DNA of 22,243 nucleotides, taken from IMG/VR virus record IMGVR_UViG_3300009480_000080, positions 1 to 22,243 of that record, one strand, 5' to 3'. Position numbers and translations under genes: made by a program. The notes under the pieces were generated by a model. It saw nothing but the letters and a program-made list of their open reading frames with translations. It did no database searches and was not told where the DNA came from. The first letter of the stretch is position 1. Every line of letters begins with the position of its first letter. Positions 1 through 6,586 of the stretch are shown piece by piece. This DNA comes from a virus.

Positions 1-960
1 GAAGGATTAAATAAAGCAATAGATGGAAGCAAAGTTGATGCTACTATTTTCTATGATTATCCACAAAACTGGAAGCAAGGTAGAGGAATTACAATAGGAC
101 ACTTTTGTCATGAAGGAACCAAATTACATCAAGGATGGTCAGATGTAATGAATCGTGCAGATATTGTAACTACTCCAAGTTTAGCTAATCGTAATATGTT
201 TAGGTGGAATGGGGTAAAAGACCCAATAGTTATCAACTATGGGGTAAGCCCAATATTCAAACCAAAAGAAAAAGAAGAACCCTCTGAAGAGTATGTATTC
301 TTATCTGTTAATAGTTGGACTGGTCAATTAGGTGATAGAAAAGGAACTGACCTTTTAATAAAAGCATTTGATGAAGAATTCAAAGAGGAGAATATAAAAC
401 TAGTTTTAAAGATTTCAACATTTTGGAGATTACAGAAACCAGAGTTCTATGCTCAATCAATTGTAAACATTCTAGGCCATGCAAATAAGAATATCTTATT
501 TAACCCAGATTATTTTACTGAGGAACAATTAGCAGAGTATTATAGGAACGCTGATTGCTTTGTTTCTCCAACAAGAGGAGAGGGTTTTGGGCTAACAATT
601 CTAAATGCTTTAGCAACAGGATTACCAACAATTGTTACAAAGGATATTAACTCAGGGCATATGGATTTTTGTAAGGATAACCCTGCAGTAATTTGGGTAG
701 ATGCTCCAAGTTCTATTCAAGGAGACCCACAATTCTATGCACCAGGAAATTTACTAGCAGAACCAAGTTTAGAGGATTTGAAAAAGAAGATGAGATATGC
801 CTATGAAAATAGAGAGAGTTTAAAGAAAGTCGCATTAGATAAAGGAGTAAAGAAAGCAAAGGAATTTACTTGGGACAAATCAGCAAATAAACTAATTTCA
901 CTTATAAAACAAAATGAACGACCTGCTACTCCAAATCTCGAAGTGCAGTCAAATCAGTAG
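1..960 (+). CDS. GT4-type glycosyltransferase, 5' truncated
   Basis: The reading frame is open from base 1 (first residues EGLNKAIDGSK), so the gene starts upstream; the ATG at 148 is internal. About 319 residues are visible. The C-terminal half has the GT-B signature of family 4 glycosyltransferases: VINYGVSPIFKP (linker and start of the donor domain), a KGTDLLIKAF motif, then CFVSPTRGEGFGL near codon 190. Enzymes of this family transfer a sugar from a nucleotide-activated donor. Oddity: the usual E-x7-E donor motif reads E-GFGLTIL-N here, so the second Glu (codon 604-606) is Asn. It lies just upstream of a second GT4 gene and the terminase, so a role in glycosylating virion or host-surface components is plausible but inferred. 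The end overlaps the next ORF by 47 bases. Confidence 0.85.
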   Translation, partial: EGLNKAIDGSKVDATIFYDYPQNWKQGRGITIGHFCHEGTKLHQGWSDVMNRADIVTTPSLANRNMFRWNGVKDPIVINYGVSPIFKPKEKEEPSEEYVFLSVNSWTGQLGDRKGTDLLIKAFDEEFKEENIKLVLKISTFWRLQKPEFYAQSIVNILGHANKNILFNPDYFTEEQLAEYYRNADCFVSPTRGEGFGLTILNALATGLPTIVTKDINSGHMDFCKDNPAVIWVDAPSSIQGDPQFYAPGNLLAEPSLEDLKKKMRYAYENRESLKKVALDKGVKKAKEFTWDKSANKLISLIKQNERPATPNLEVQSNQ

Positions 961-1096
961 TTTATTAAAAGATGGAGATTGCTATCCTCTTTTCAGAAGG
1001 GCAATATTTAAACTACAAGCAGAAGGATTAGTGATAGTAAAAGGAGACAAAATAGAACTAACAGAAGATGGAAGAAAAAAACTCAAAGAAAAATAA
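914..1096 (+). CDS. small winged-helix-like protein
   Basis: This 60-residue ORF lies between and overlaps both glycosyltransferase genes, by 47 bases upstream and 29 bases downstream. Residues 26-60 (FRRAIFKLQAEGLVIVKGDK, then IELTEDGRKKLKEK) read like the recognition helix, beta-hairpin wing and final helix of MarR/ArsR-type winged-helix domains. The N-terminal third is short for a complete domain. No clear Shine-Dalgarno precedes the ATG, so translation may be coupled to the upstream gene. It could be a minimal regulator, a remnant of one, or a helix-turn-helix small terminase-like protein, since no other small terminase candidate precedes the large subunit. Function is not assigned. Confidence 0.5.
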   Translation: MNDLLLQISKCSQISSLLKDGDCYPLFRRAIFKLQAEGLVIVKGDKIELTEDGRKKLKEK

Positions 1097-2279
1097 GAAG
1101 CTAAAAATAATTTCATATGGTGACAATCCTTATGTAAGCACAGGATATGGGCAGGTTTGGTTAAACCTTTTATCTCGTTGGTGTAAGTTGAGACCAGATT
1201 GGGCCTTTTATCACTTGGGATGGCAGAATAGAGATAGACCCCACAAGACCTTAGAAGGATATACTATGCTTCCAATGGGTAAAAAGGAGTATGGATTTGA
1301 TACAGTATTCGAGAACTTAATGAAATACAAGCCAGATTTCTTAGTAACTCTATGTGATGTTGGATGGCAGTCTGGATTCATTGAAGGAGTAAGACAAGCA
1401 AAGATTAATGGTTGGAAGGGGAAGTGGGTAGCTTACACACCAGTAGATACAGATGCTTGGGCTATGACTTGGGACGAAGTATTCAAAGAGCCAGATATTA
1501 ATGTGGCAATGTCTAAATTCGGTGAGACTAAACTAAAAGAGCATTCTGTTGAAAACATAATAACAATCCCTCATGGAGCAGACATAGAAACCTTTAAGCC
1601 AATAGAAGATAGGAATTCCTTAAAGCAGAAATATGGTCTTGCTGGAAAGTTTGCTGTTGGATTTGTTGGAAGAAACCAAGTTAGAAAAATGCTAGACAGA
1701 TTAATGCTCGCCTTTAAAAACTTTTCAAAGGGTAAGGATGATGTTGTTTTAGTATTACATACTGATATGGAACCCCCACAACAAGGATGGAGTATCCCTT
1801 ATTTACAATGGAAATTTCAAATTGCAGATAAACTAAAGCTAACCAAAGGCAATTTAGACATAGATGCTAGGCAAAGAATTCAACCTGAGGGAATGAATGA
1901 AATTTACAATATGATGGATGTTTTCTGTTATGCAACTGGAGGAGAAGGATTTGGACTTCCAGGGTTAGAATGTCAAGCAAGTGGAGTCCCTTTGTTAATG
2001 ACTGACTGTACTACTGCATACGACTTGTGTCAAGAAGAGAACAAGATACCAGTACTTAAAGATAAGTATGGGAGGGAATGTGTTAATATTGGTACAAATG
2101 GTGTTCACTTCGTATATCCAGATGATGTTGCGATGTCTGAATTATTGGATAAGAAGTACAAGAAATGGAAAACTGGTGAACTCCAAGAGGAAGCAAAAAA
2201 AGCACGGGCCTTTGCAGAGACTTATGGATGGGACGAAATAGCAAAAGTTTGGTTAGACCTATTTGAAAAGGGGGACTAA
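1068..2279 (+). CDS. GT4-type glycosyltransferase
   Basis: A 403-residue GT-B fold glycosyltransferase. The N-terminal acceptor domain contains SYGDNPYVSTGYGQVW (glycine-rich first loop) and AYTPVDTDAW. The donor domain begins near IPHGADIETFKP, continues with VGFVGRNQVRKMLDRLMLAF (phosphate-binding Arg/Lys region), and ends with ATGGEGFGLPGLECQASG, which has an intact E-x7-E motif. Length and motif order fit a complete GT4 enzyme. The start is the ATG inside the upstream small ORF; no strong ribosome-binding site is seen, so coupling is likely. It ends immediately before the terminase gene, making it part of the viral operon. The substrate cannot be told; modification of capsid or tail proteins or of host surface glycans are options. 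Confidence 0.87.
   Translation: MEEKNSKKNKKLKIISYGDNPYVSTGYGQVWLNLLSRWCKLRPDWAFYHLGWQNRDRPHKTLEGYTMLPMGKKEYGFDTVFENLMKYKPDFLVTLCDVGWQSGFIEGVRQAKINGWKGKWVAYTPVDTDAWAMTWDEVFKEPDINVAMSKFGETKLKEHSVENIITIPHGADIETFKPIEDRNSLKQKYGLAGKFAVGFVGRNQVRKMLDRLMLAFKNFSKGKDDVVLVLHTDMEPPQQGWSIPYLQWKFQIADKLKLTKGNLDIDARQRIQPEGMNEIYNMMDVFCYATGGEGFGLPGLECQASGVPLLMTDCTTAYDLCQEENKIPVLKDKYGRECVNIGTNGVHFVYPDDVAMSELLDKKYKKWKTGELQEEAKKARAFAETYGWDEIAKVWLDLFEKGD
2268..2274 (+). promoter_or_regulatory. Shine-Dalgarno of terminase gene
   Basis: AAGGGGG lies 6 bases before the ATG at 2281. It sets the start there rather than at the in-frame TTG at 2263, which lies within the end of the upstream gene. Confidence 0.7.
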
Positions 2280-2280
2280 G

Positions 2281-3699
2281 ATGCGTTCCATTAAAGATAT
2301 ATTAGAAGGAACAAGCTATTCAGATAGACAACTGGAGTTATTCCTTTCTACCTGTTATGCTGATTTTATCTATTTTGCAGAGCATTGTCTTGGTTTTGAT
2401 ATTGCTCCATATCATGAAGAATGGTTTGAATTAGTTGAAAAATATAAAAGACTTTGTATAGAGGCTTACAGAGGTTCTGGAAAAACTAATTTCTTTGCAG
2501 CCTATTATCTATGGAAAGCAATCTTCACAGACAAACCATTAAACTTTTTGATAGTTTCTAATAACTTTGAACAATCAAAGATGGTTTTAAAGATTATAAG
2601 AAACATGATTCTAGAAAATGAATTACTAAAGGAATTTGCTCCAGATAGTCGGGATATGTCCTGGAAAGCAACAGAATTGACAATAAAGACTGGATGCAAT
2701 TTTTATTGCAAACCATACGGAGAGGGTATAAGGGGATTAAGGATAGATTATTGTATGTGTGACGAAGGGGGGCTATATGAAGACAAGGCAATCTTTTGGA
2801 CAGTTATAGGGCCCGTAGTTCAATTAAACATGGGTAGAATAACCGTTGTAGGAACCCCCCGTTCTAGAATAGATTTACTAGCAGAACTACATGAGAACGA
2901 AGAATACTTTGCTAAGAAATATCCAGCAGAGCATAACGGACATCCACTGTGGGCTAAAAAGTATACTATGAAAGAAGAAGACGAACCTGGAAAAAGGTCA
3001 TTAAAATTAGTAAGGAAGGAGTTAGGAGAATTAAATTACATGCAAGAGTATATGTTAATCCCAATAAGTTCTGCAAATAGTATATTTCCTTTAGAGATGA
3101 TTATGCCCTGTGTTAGTAACATAGAGACCTTTCAACAATATGGAGAAGGGAAGGCTAAGTATTTTGTTGGAGCAGATATGGCTATTTCTAAAGATGGAGA
3201 CTACACGGTTTTCTCTGTTATCTCTGTAAAGGACGAAGGTAAGCGTTTGGTCTTTGCTAAACGATTTAGAGGAGAATACAAAGAGCAAAAAGATAAACTC
3301 CAAGATATTTACAATAGATTCAGACCAAGTAAGATTCTAATGGATAAAACAGGATTAGGAGAACAGATTTTTAGAGAACTAAGTGTTGAGATTCCAAATA
3401 TAGAGCCATTACATTTTACATACGACGAGAAGTTTAAATTAATAATGGACCTAAGACATGAATTTGAAACAGGGAACATGCTTCTTCCAAGTAACAAGGC
3501 AGACATAGCCTGTTATGATTTTACTCAAGAGTTAATAAAGGAACTAAATGATTTCGTATTAAAGGTAGATTTACAAAATAGAACTAAGACTAAAACAAAA
3601 TTTGGTTCTGGAGCCTATGATGATTGTGTAATCTCATTAAGCCTTGCTAATCGTGCTTCTCAAAATCCATTCGGTTCTGCAAGTATAAGGTCTATCTGA
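2281..3699 (+). CDS. terL: terminase large subunit (DNA-packaging ATPase/nuclease)
   Basis: A 472-residue protein with both halves of a large terminase. ATPase: Walker A region EAYRGSGKTN (residues 62-71, a divergent loop as is common in this family), Walker B-like LRIDYCMCDEGG with D161/E162, and the coupling motif VVGTPRS near 190-196. Nuclease of RNase H fold: acidic residues in VGADMAISKDGDYTVF (D299), ILMDKTGLGEQ (D355) and SGAYDDCV (D447/D448). The enzyme pumps DNA into the procapsid through the portal and cuts concatemers. The order terminase, portal, protease, capsid downstream is the HK97-like gene order. The last 8 bases overlap the end of a convergent minus-strand gene. Confidence 0.96.
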   Translation: MRSIKDILEGTSYSDRQLELFLSTCYADFIYFAEHCLGFDIAPYHEEWFELVEKYKRLCIEAYRGSGKTNFFAAYYLWKAIFTDKPLNFLIVSNNFEQSKMVLKIIRNMILENELLKEFAPDSRDMSWKATELTIKTGCNFYCKPYGEGIRGLRIDYCMCDEGGLYEDKAIFWTVIGPVVQLNMGRITVVGTPRSRIDLLAELHENEEYFAKKYPAEHNGHPLWAKKYTMKEEDEPGKRSLKLVRKELGELNYMQEYMLIPISSANSIFPLEMIMPCVSNIETFQQYGEGKAKYFVGADMAISKDGDYTVFSVISVKDEGKRLVFAKRFRGEYKEQKDKLQDIYNRFRPSKILMDKTGLGEQIFRELSVEIPNIEPLHFTYDEKFKLIMDLRHEFETGNMLLPSNKADIACYDFTQELIKELNDFVLKVDLQNRTKTKTKFGSGAYDDCVISLSLANRASQNPFGSASIRSI

Positions 3700-3934
3700 T
3701 TATTGGTTGTCTCATTATATTCAAGGCTATATAGGCACTAGAATGGTTGAGAGAACCTTCTCTAAATCTAAGGAGAATTGCTTTGTAGAATTCTTCTAAG
3801 AGTCTAGTCTTGTTCATTTTTAGTTCCTTACACAAAGCTGCAAAATCTTCCTTAAGAGTTTTACTAATAAGGAAAATCTCAAACTTTTTATTTGCATAGT
3901 CATATTCTTTACGACCATTACTTATTTTTACCAT
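3692..3934 (-). CDS. ribbon-helix-helix-like DNA-binding protein
   Basis: An 80-residue protein from the ATG at 3934; an in-frame TTG at 3949 would add five residues. The sequence KFEIFLISKTLKEDFAALCK followed by ELKMNKTRLLEEFYKAIL follows the ribbon-helix-helix pattern: a short beta strand, a helix, a turn (KMNKT) and a second helix. Such proteins bind palindromic operators as dimers. It is the only minus-strand gene here, convergent with the terminase and divergent from the portal. A TATA-like box lies about 25 bases before the ATG, so the mRNA is probably leaderless. Two palindromes sit between that box and the start, suggesting autorepression. The fold call is by eye; a role as regulator of the structural operons is inferred. 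Confidence 0.68.
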   Translation of the reverse strand: MVKISNGRKEYDYANKKFEIFLISKTLKEDFAALCKELKMNKTRLLEEFYKAILLRFREGSLNHSSAYIALNIMRQPIIR

Positions 3935-3935
3935 A

Positions 3936-3945
3936 TTTATATAAA
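3936..3945. promoter_or_regulatory. palindrome TTTATATAAA, copy 1
   Basis: A perfect 10-bp palindrome centred 6-7 bases upstream of the ATG of the minus-strand regulator, between its TATA-like box and start codon. The same sequence recurs at 3972, 5954 and 18264. The position suits a repressor site for autoregulation. Confidence 0.5.
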
Positions 3946-3947
3946 CC

Positions 3948-3957
3948 AACCATGGTT
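3948..3957. repeat. palindrome AACCATGGTT
   Basis: A perfect 10-bp palindrome immediately next to copy 1 of the TTTATATAAA palindrome, in the leader/promoter zone of the minus-strand regulator. It is a candidate operator half or second operator; seen only here. Confidence 0.35.
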
Positions 3958-3964
3958 TTTAAAT
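3955..3964 (-). promoter_or_regulatory. archaeal promoter (BRE/TATA) of the minus-strand regulator
   Basis: On the minus strand the sequence reads GAAAG (BRE-like) then ATTTAAAAACC (TATA-like), centred about 25 bases before the ATG at 3934. That distance gives a leaderless transcript, common in archaea. No Shine-Dalgarno is present. Confidence 0.55.
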
Positions 3965-3971
3965 CTTTCTA

Positions 3972-3981
3972 TTTATATAAA
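3972..3981. promoter_or_regulatory. palindrome TTTATATAAA, copy 2 (portal promoter)
   Basis: Centred 21 bp upstream of the TATA-like box at 3994-4001. It is part of a 17-bp sequence (3971-3987, ATTTATATAAACTTTTA) repeated exactly at 5953-5969 ahead of the protease gene. It is followed by a second inverted repeat, ACTTT-N3-AAAGT, at 3981-3993. It is either an operator or an alternative upstream TATA box. Confidence 0.5.
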
Positions 3982-3992
3982 CTTTTATAAAG

Positions 3993-4002
3993 TTATTTAA
4001 AT
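3993..4002 (+). promoter_or_regulatory. TATA-like box of the portal operon
   Basis: TTATTTAAAT is centred about 25 bases before the portal ATG at 4023, the spacing expected for a leaderless archaeal transcript. There is no Shine-Dalgarno before that ATG. Confidence 0.55.
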
Positions 4003-4022
4003 GCAAAAAACCTAGATAATTC

Positions 4023-5948
4023 ATGGCTAATAGTGAAACTATCTCTAAAGCAAGCATTCGTGGATTAGATGATACTTATGTCCCTTCTGCAGGATATGGG
4101 ATAGACAGAGCCCTATTCACAAACGAAGTTGGTGTTAATCTAGATACCCTTTACAAGACCGTTCAGAAAACCCCCGAAGTTGTTGCATGTATTCAAGCAA
4201 TAACCGAGGACATAATGGCAGACGAGTGGAAATATATTGGTGGGAAAAAACCAATAGCAGATGTTGACGACTTTGCATTACAATCTAAGTTCTATAAAAT
4301 TCTAACAAATGCAATCTATGATTTGCTTATTACAGGTAATGCATATATTCTTAAATTAAGCGTCAGAGAGTCAGAAGTTAAATCCCTTTTTTCTAAATTA
4401 ACAAAGGGGCTGGCTAGTGATTTACAAGTTGGATTCAGAAAGAAAACAAGAGTTCTTATTCAAAACCTAACAAAGCCAAAGGATTTACAGGTTCTTAAAA
4501 GTTCTACAGTAAGCATAAACTATGATGAAACAGGAAAGGTAGAATCTTATGAACAGCTTGTTCAATCTGAAAGAAGAACATATCTACCTGAAGATATAAT
4601 CCATTTAAGCTTAGTTAATGTTGGGGGACAACCTTATGGTTTCTCTCCATTAGAACCATTACTATCAGATGTAGCAACTCTTATTTTAGCAAAAGAATAT
4701 GCAGGAAAATACTTTGAAAACGACGGGGTACCAAACTTCTTATTCAAGATGCCAGAAGATAATCCAGATTCTAGAAATTACACCTTACTTAAGAAAGAGT
4801 TAAAAGAACTTAAAAAGAAGGAAGAGAAGTTTAGAAATCTTGTTTTAACTGGAAAGGTAGATGTTGAACAATTACAAAAGTTCAATAAGGATATGGAATA
4901 TGCAAAATTAATTCAACACTTTACTCAAATAATTTTAATTGGTTATGGGGTTCCTTCTCATAGAATAAACTTCACATTAACAGATAAACAAGTTGGAAGC
5001 CAGATAAACCGTGCTTACGAAGGGTATTACAAAAAGATTTCATTTATGCAAAAGATTATAGAGATAATGCTTAACACAGAATTATTCCATAGATATTGGA
5101 AAGTAAAACTTAAATTTAATAGGTCTTATAAGATTGATGAAATGAGAGAAGCACAGATTATCCAAATTCTAACCCAAGTTGGAGCAGTAACAATAGAAGA
5201 GGCTAGGGATATGATGGGCCTAGACCCAGAGATTCCAAAAGGAACAATGCCAAATGCTACAGGAGATAATATGGGTATTGACTTTAATGCAGACCAAAGA
5301 ACACAACAAGGGCAAGATAATAATCCTAAAAGTCCAGATTCAAAAATGGATAACAAGACAAAAGACTTTGTAGAAGAATTAAGTTTATTAAAAAAGAACT
5401 ATGAAAATAAATTCATAGAGGAGAAAGTAATGTTAAGACAAGAACTTGAAAGAAAAAGGGAAGAATTAGACAAGGAGAAAGAAGGAATAAAGGAGCAAGG
5501 CAAATCTCAATTAGACCTTCAAAAAGCAAACCTAGAAAAAGAGTATATTGCTAGACTTAATGCGATTGAACTACAAATGAAAAAGGATTTGAATGTAGAA
5601 AAAGCAAAACTAATGAAAGAAACAAAACCACAAGTTATCAAGGTTAAATCTATGCCAGATAAAGACTTAAAGAAAATGTATAAACAGGTGATGTCTGGAG
5701 TTAAAAAGTTAAACAGTGAAAAAACATTTGGAGATGTTGTTGAAATAAACCATGTTCAGTTTGAGATAATCGTTGAGAGATATGGTGGTTTCGGAAAAGC
5801 AAAGGTTTTATACAAAGAAGACGACAACGAATTTAGACTTTACTTCAACGATGGTACATGGAAATACTGCACAATTTATTCTAAGAAGGGCCTGAATGTA
5901 GAAAGATTTAGGGTAGAAGTCTTACCATTTGCTTTGAGAATAGGTTAA
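4023..5948 (+). CDS. portal protein with long C-terminal extension
   Basis: A 641-residue protein. Residues 40-410 match the HK97/SPP1-type portal pattern: TVQKTPEVVACIQAITEDIM near the N terminus, LITGNAYILKL, YLPEDIIHLSLVNVGG, YGFSPLEPLL, the long stem helix region 250-300, and ILIGYGVPSHRINFT. Twelve copies form the ring at the capsid vertex through which DNA enters; it docks the terminase and the neck. Beyond the usual end at about 410, residues 440-540 are a highly charged predicted coiled coil, and residues 545-641 form an extra compact domain (DLKKMYKQVMSGVKKLN, ERYGGFGKAKVLYKED). A leaderless start at 4023 is supported by the TATA-like box. The C-terminal extension is unusual; it may act in scaffold or capsid contact, but that is inference. 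Confidence 0.95.
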   Translation: MANSETISKASIRGLDDTYVPSAGYGIDRALFTNEVGVNLDTLYKTVQKTPEVVACIQAITEDIMADEWKYIGGKKPIADVDDFALQSKFYKILTNAIYDLLITGNAYILKLSVRESEVKSLFSKLTKGLASDLQVGFRKKTRVLIQNLTKPKDLQVLKSSTVSINYDETGKVESYEQLVQSERRTYLPEDIIHLSLVNVGGQPYGFSPLEPLLSDVATLILAKEYAGKYFENDGVPNFLFKMPEDNPDSRNYTLLKKELKELKKKEEKFRNLVLTGKVDVEQLQKFNKDMEYAKLIQHFTQIILIGYGVPSHRINFTLTDKQVGSQINRAYEGYYKKISFMQKIIEIMLNTELFHRYWKVKLKFNRSYKIDEMREAQIIQILTQVGAVTIEEARDMMGLDPEIPKGTMPNATGDNMGIDFNADQRTQQGQDNNPKSPDSKMDNKTKDFVEELSLLKKNYENKFIEEKVMLRQELERKREELDKEKEGIKEQGKSQLDLQKANLEKEYIARLNAIELQMKKDLNVEKAKLMKETKPQVIKVKSMPDKDLKKMYKQVMSGVKKLNSEKTFGDVVEINHVQFEIIVERYGGFGKAKVLYKEDDNEFRLYFNDGTWKYCTIYSKKGLNVERFRVEVLPFALRIG

Positions 5949-5952
5949 AACC

Positions 5953-5982
5953 ATTTATATAAACTTTTAGCAACTTATAAAT
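5953..5982 (+). promoter_or_regulatory. promoter region of the protease-capsid unit, with palindrome copy 3
   Basis: Contains TTTATATAAA at 5954-5963, inside the 17-bp sequence shared with the portal promoter, and a TATA-like TTATAAAT at 5975-5982, 20 bp further on. Transcription would begin near 6005. A short inverted repeat CTTAA-TCGG-TTAAG (5998-6011) follows, just before the start codon at 6020. No Shine-Dalgarno is seen. Confidence 0.55.
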
Positions 5983-6019
5983 AAGGCGAAATCTATACTT
6001 AATCGGTTAAGCGAATAAA

Positions 6020-6586
6020 ATGCCAGCAAAATTCGATAAAATTCTAGAAGGTATAAAACAAAGTCTTAGTGGAAAGACTAATCCAAAAACTAAAAAACCA
6101 TATACAGAATCTGAAATGTATGCAATAGCACAAGCCCAATATAACAAAACTAAAAAATCTTTCTCAGCTTATTTACCAATAACAAAGGGGTGGATTGAAA
6201 CAGTTAAAAACGAAGAGGGTGAAGATTCTGAACAGAGATTTATTAAGACAGTAGTTACAGGCACTAAGGAAGATAGGGATGGTGAGGTAATGGACCAAGA
6301 GGCAATAGACGACATGATTATCCAATTTAAGGGTGGAAAAATTCCTTTGTTTCCAGACCACGGAATGGATGATAATGGCAATAGAACATACTCTTGGAAA
6401 CAAATAATGGGGGTATGGACTGATGCTCATCAAGAAGGAGAAAATGTTATTGCAGTTGCAAGATTAAATAAGGCCCACCCAGATTCAGAGAGATTTTGGA
6501 ATTATCTAAAAGAAGGTATGCCTGTTGGTTTTTCAATAGGTGCAAAGGTAATAGAGGTAGAAAACGAAGATGTCATTGAGGAATAA
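6020..6586 (+). CDS. prohead protease, N-terminal catalytic part
   Basis: 188 residues covering the catalytic region of an HK97-type prohead serine protease: the TGTKEDRDGEVMDQEAIDDM strand/helix, PLFPDHG with the likely catalytic His114, and GMPVGFSIGAKVIEVE with the likely catalytic Ser172. These enzymes digest scaffold and capsid propeptides during maturation. An N-terminal 50-residue helical segment precedes the domain. The family's usual next segment (a DLLEVS-type strand and the PA-x-x-DA turn) is missing here but lies in the next ORF, one frame on. So this is a split gene, a +1 frameshift, or a sequencing indel. The ORF ends VIEE at the TAA at 6584-6586. Confidence 0.88.
   Translation: MPAKFDKILEGIKQSLSGKTNPKTKKPYTESEMYAIAQAQYNKTKKSFSAYLPITKGWIETVKNEEGEDSEQRFIKTVVTGTKEDRDGEVMDQEAIDDMIIQFKGGKIPLFPDHGMDDNGNRTYSWKQIMGVWTDAHQEGENVIAVARLNKAHPDSERFWNYLKEGMPVGFSIGAKVIEVENEDVIEE

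Noticed and set aside
2263-2280. TTG start giving six extra N-terminal residues on the terminase
   Set aside because: The ATG at 2281 has a better-placed AAGGGGG site; the TTG lies in that site and within the end of the previous gene.
5126-5356. 76-residue minus-strand ORF inside the portal gene
   Set aside because: Antisense shadow of a well-supported portal gene.
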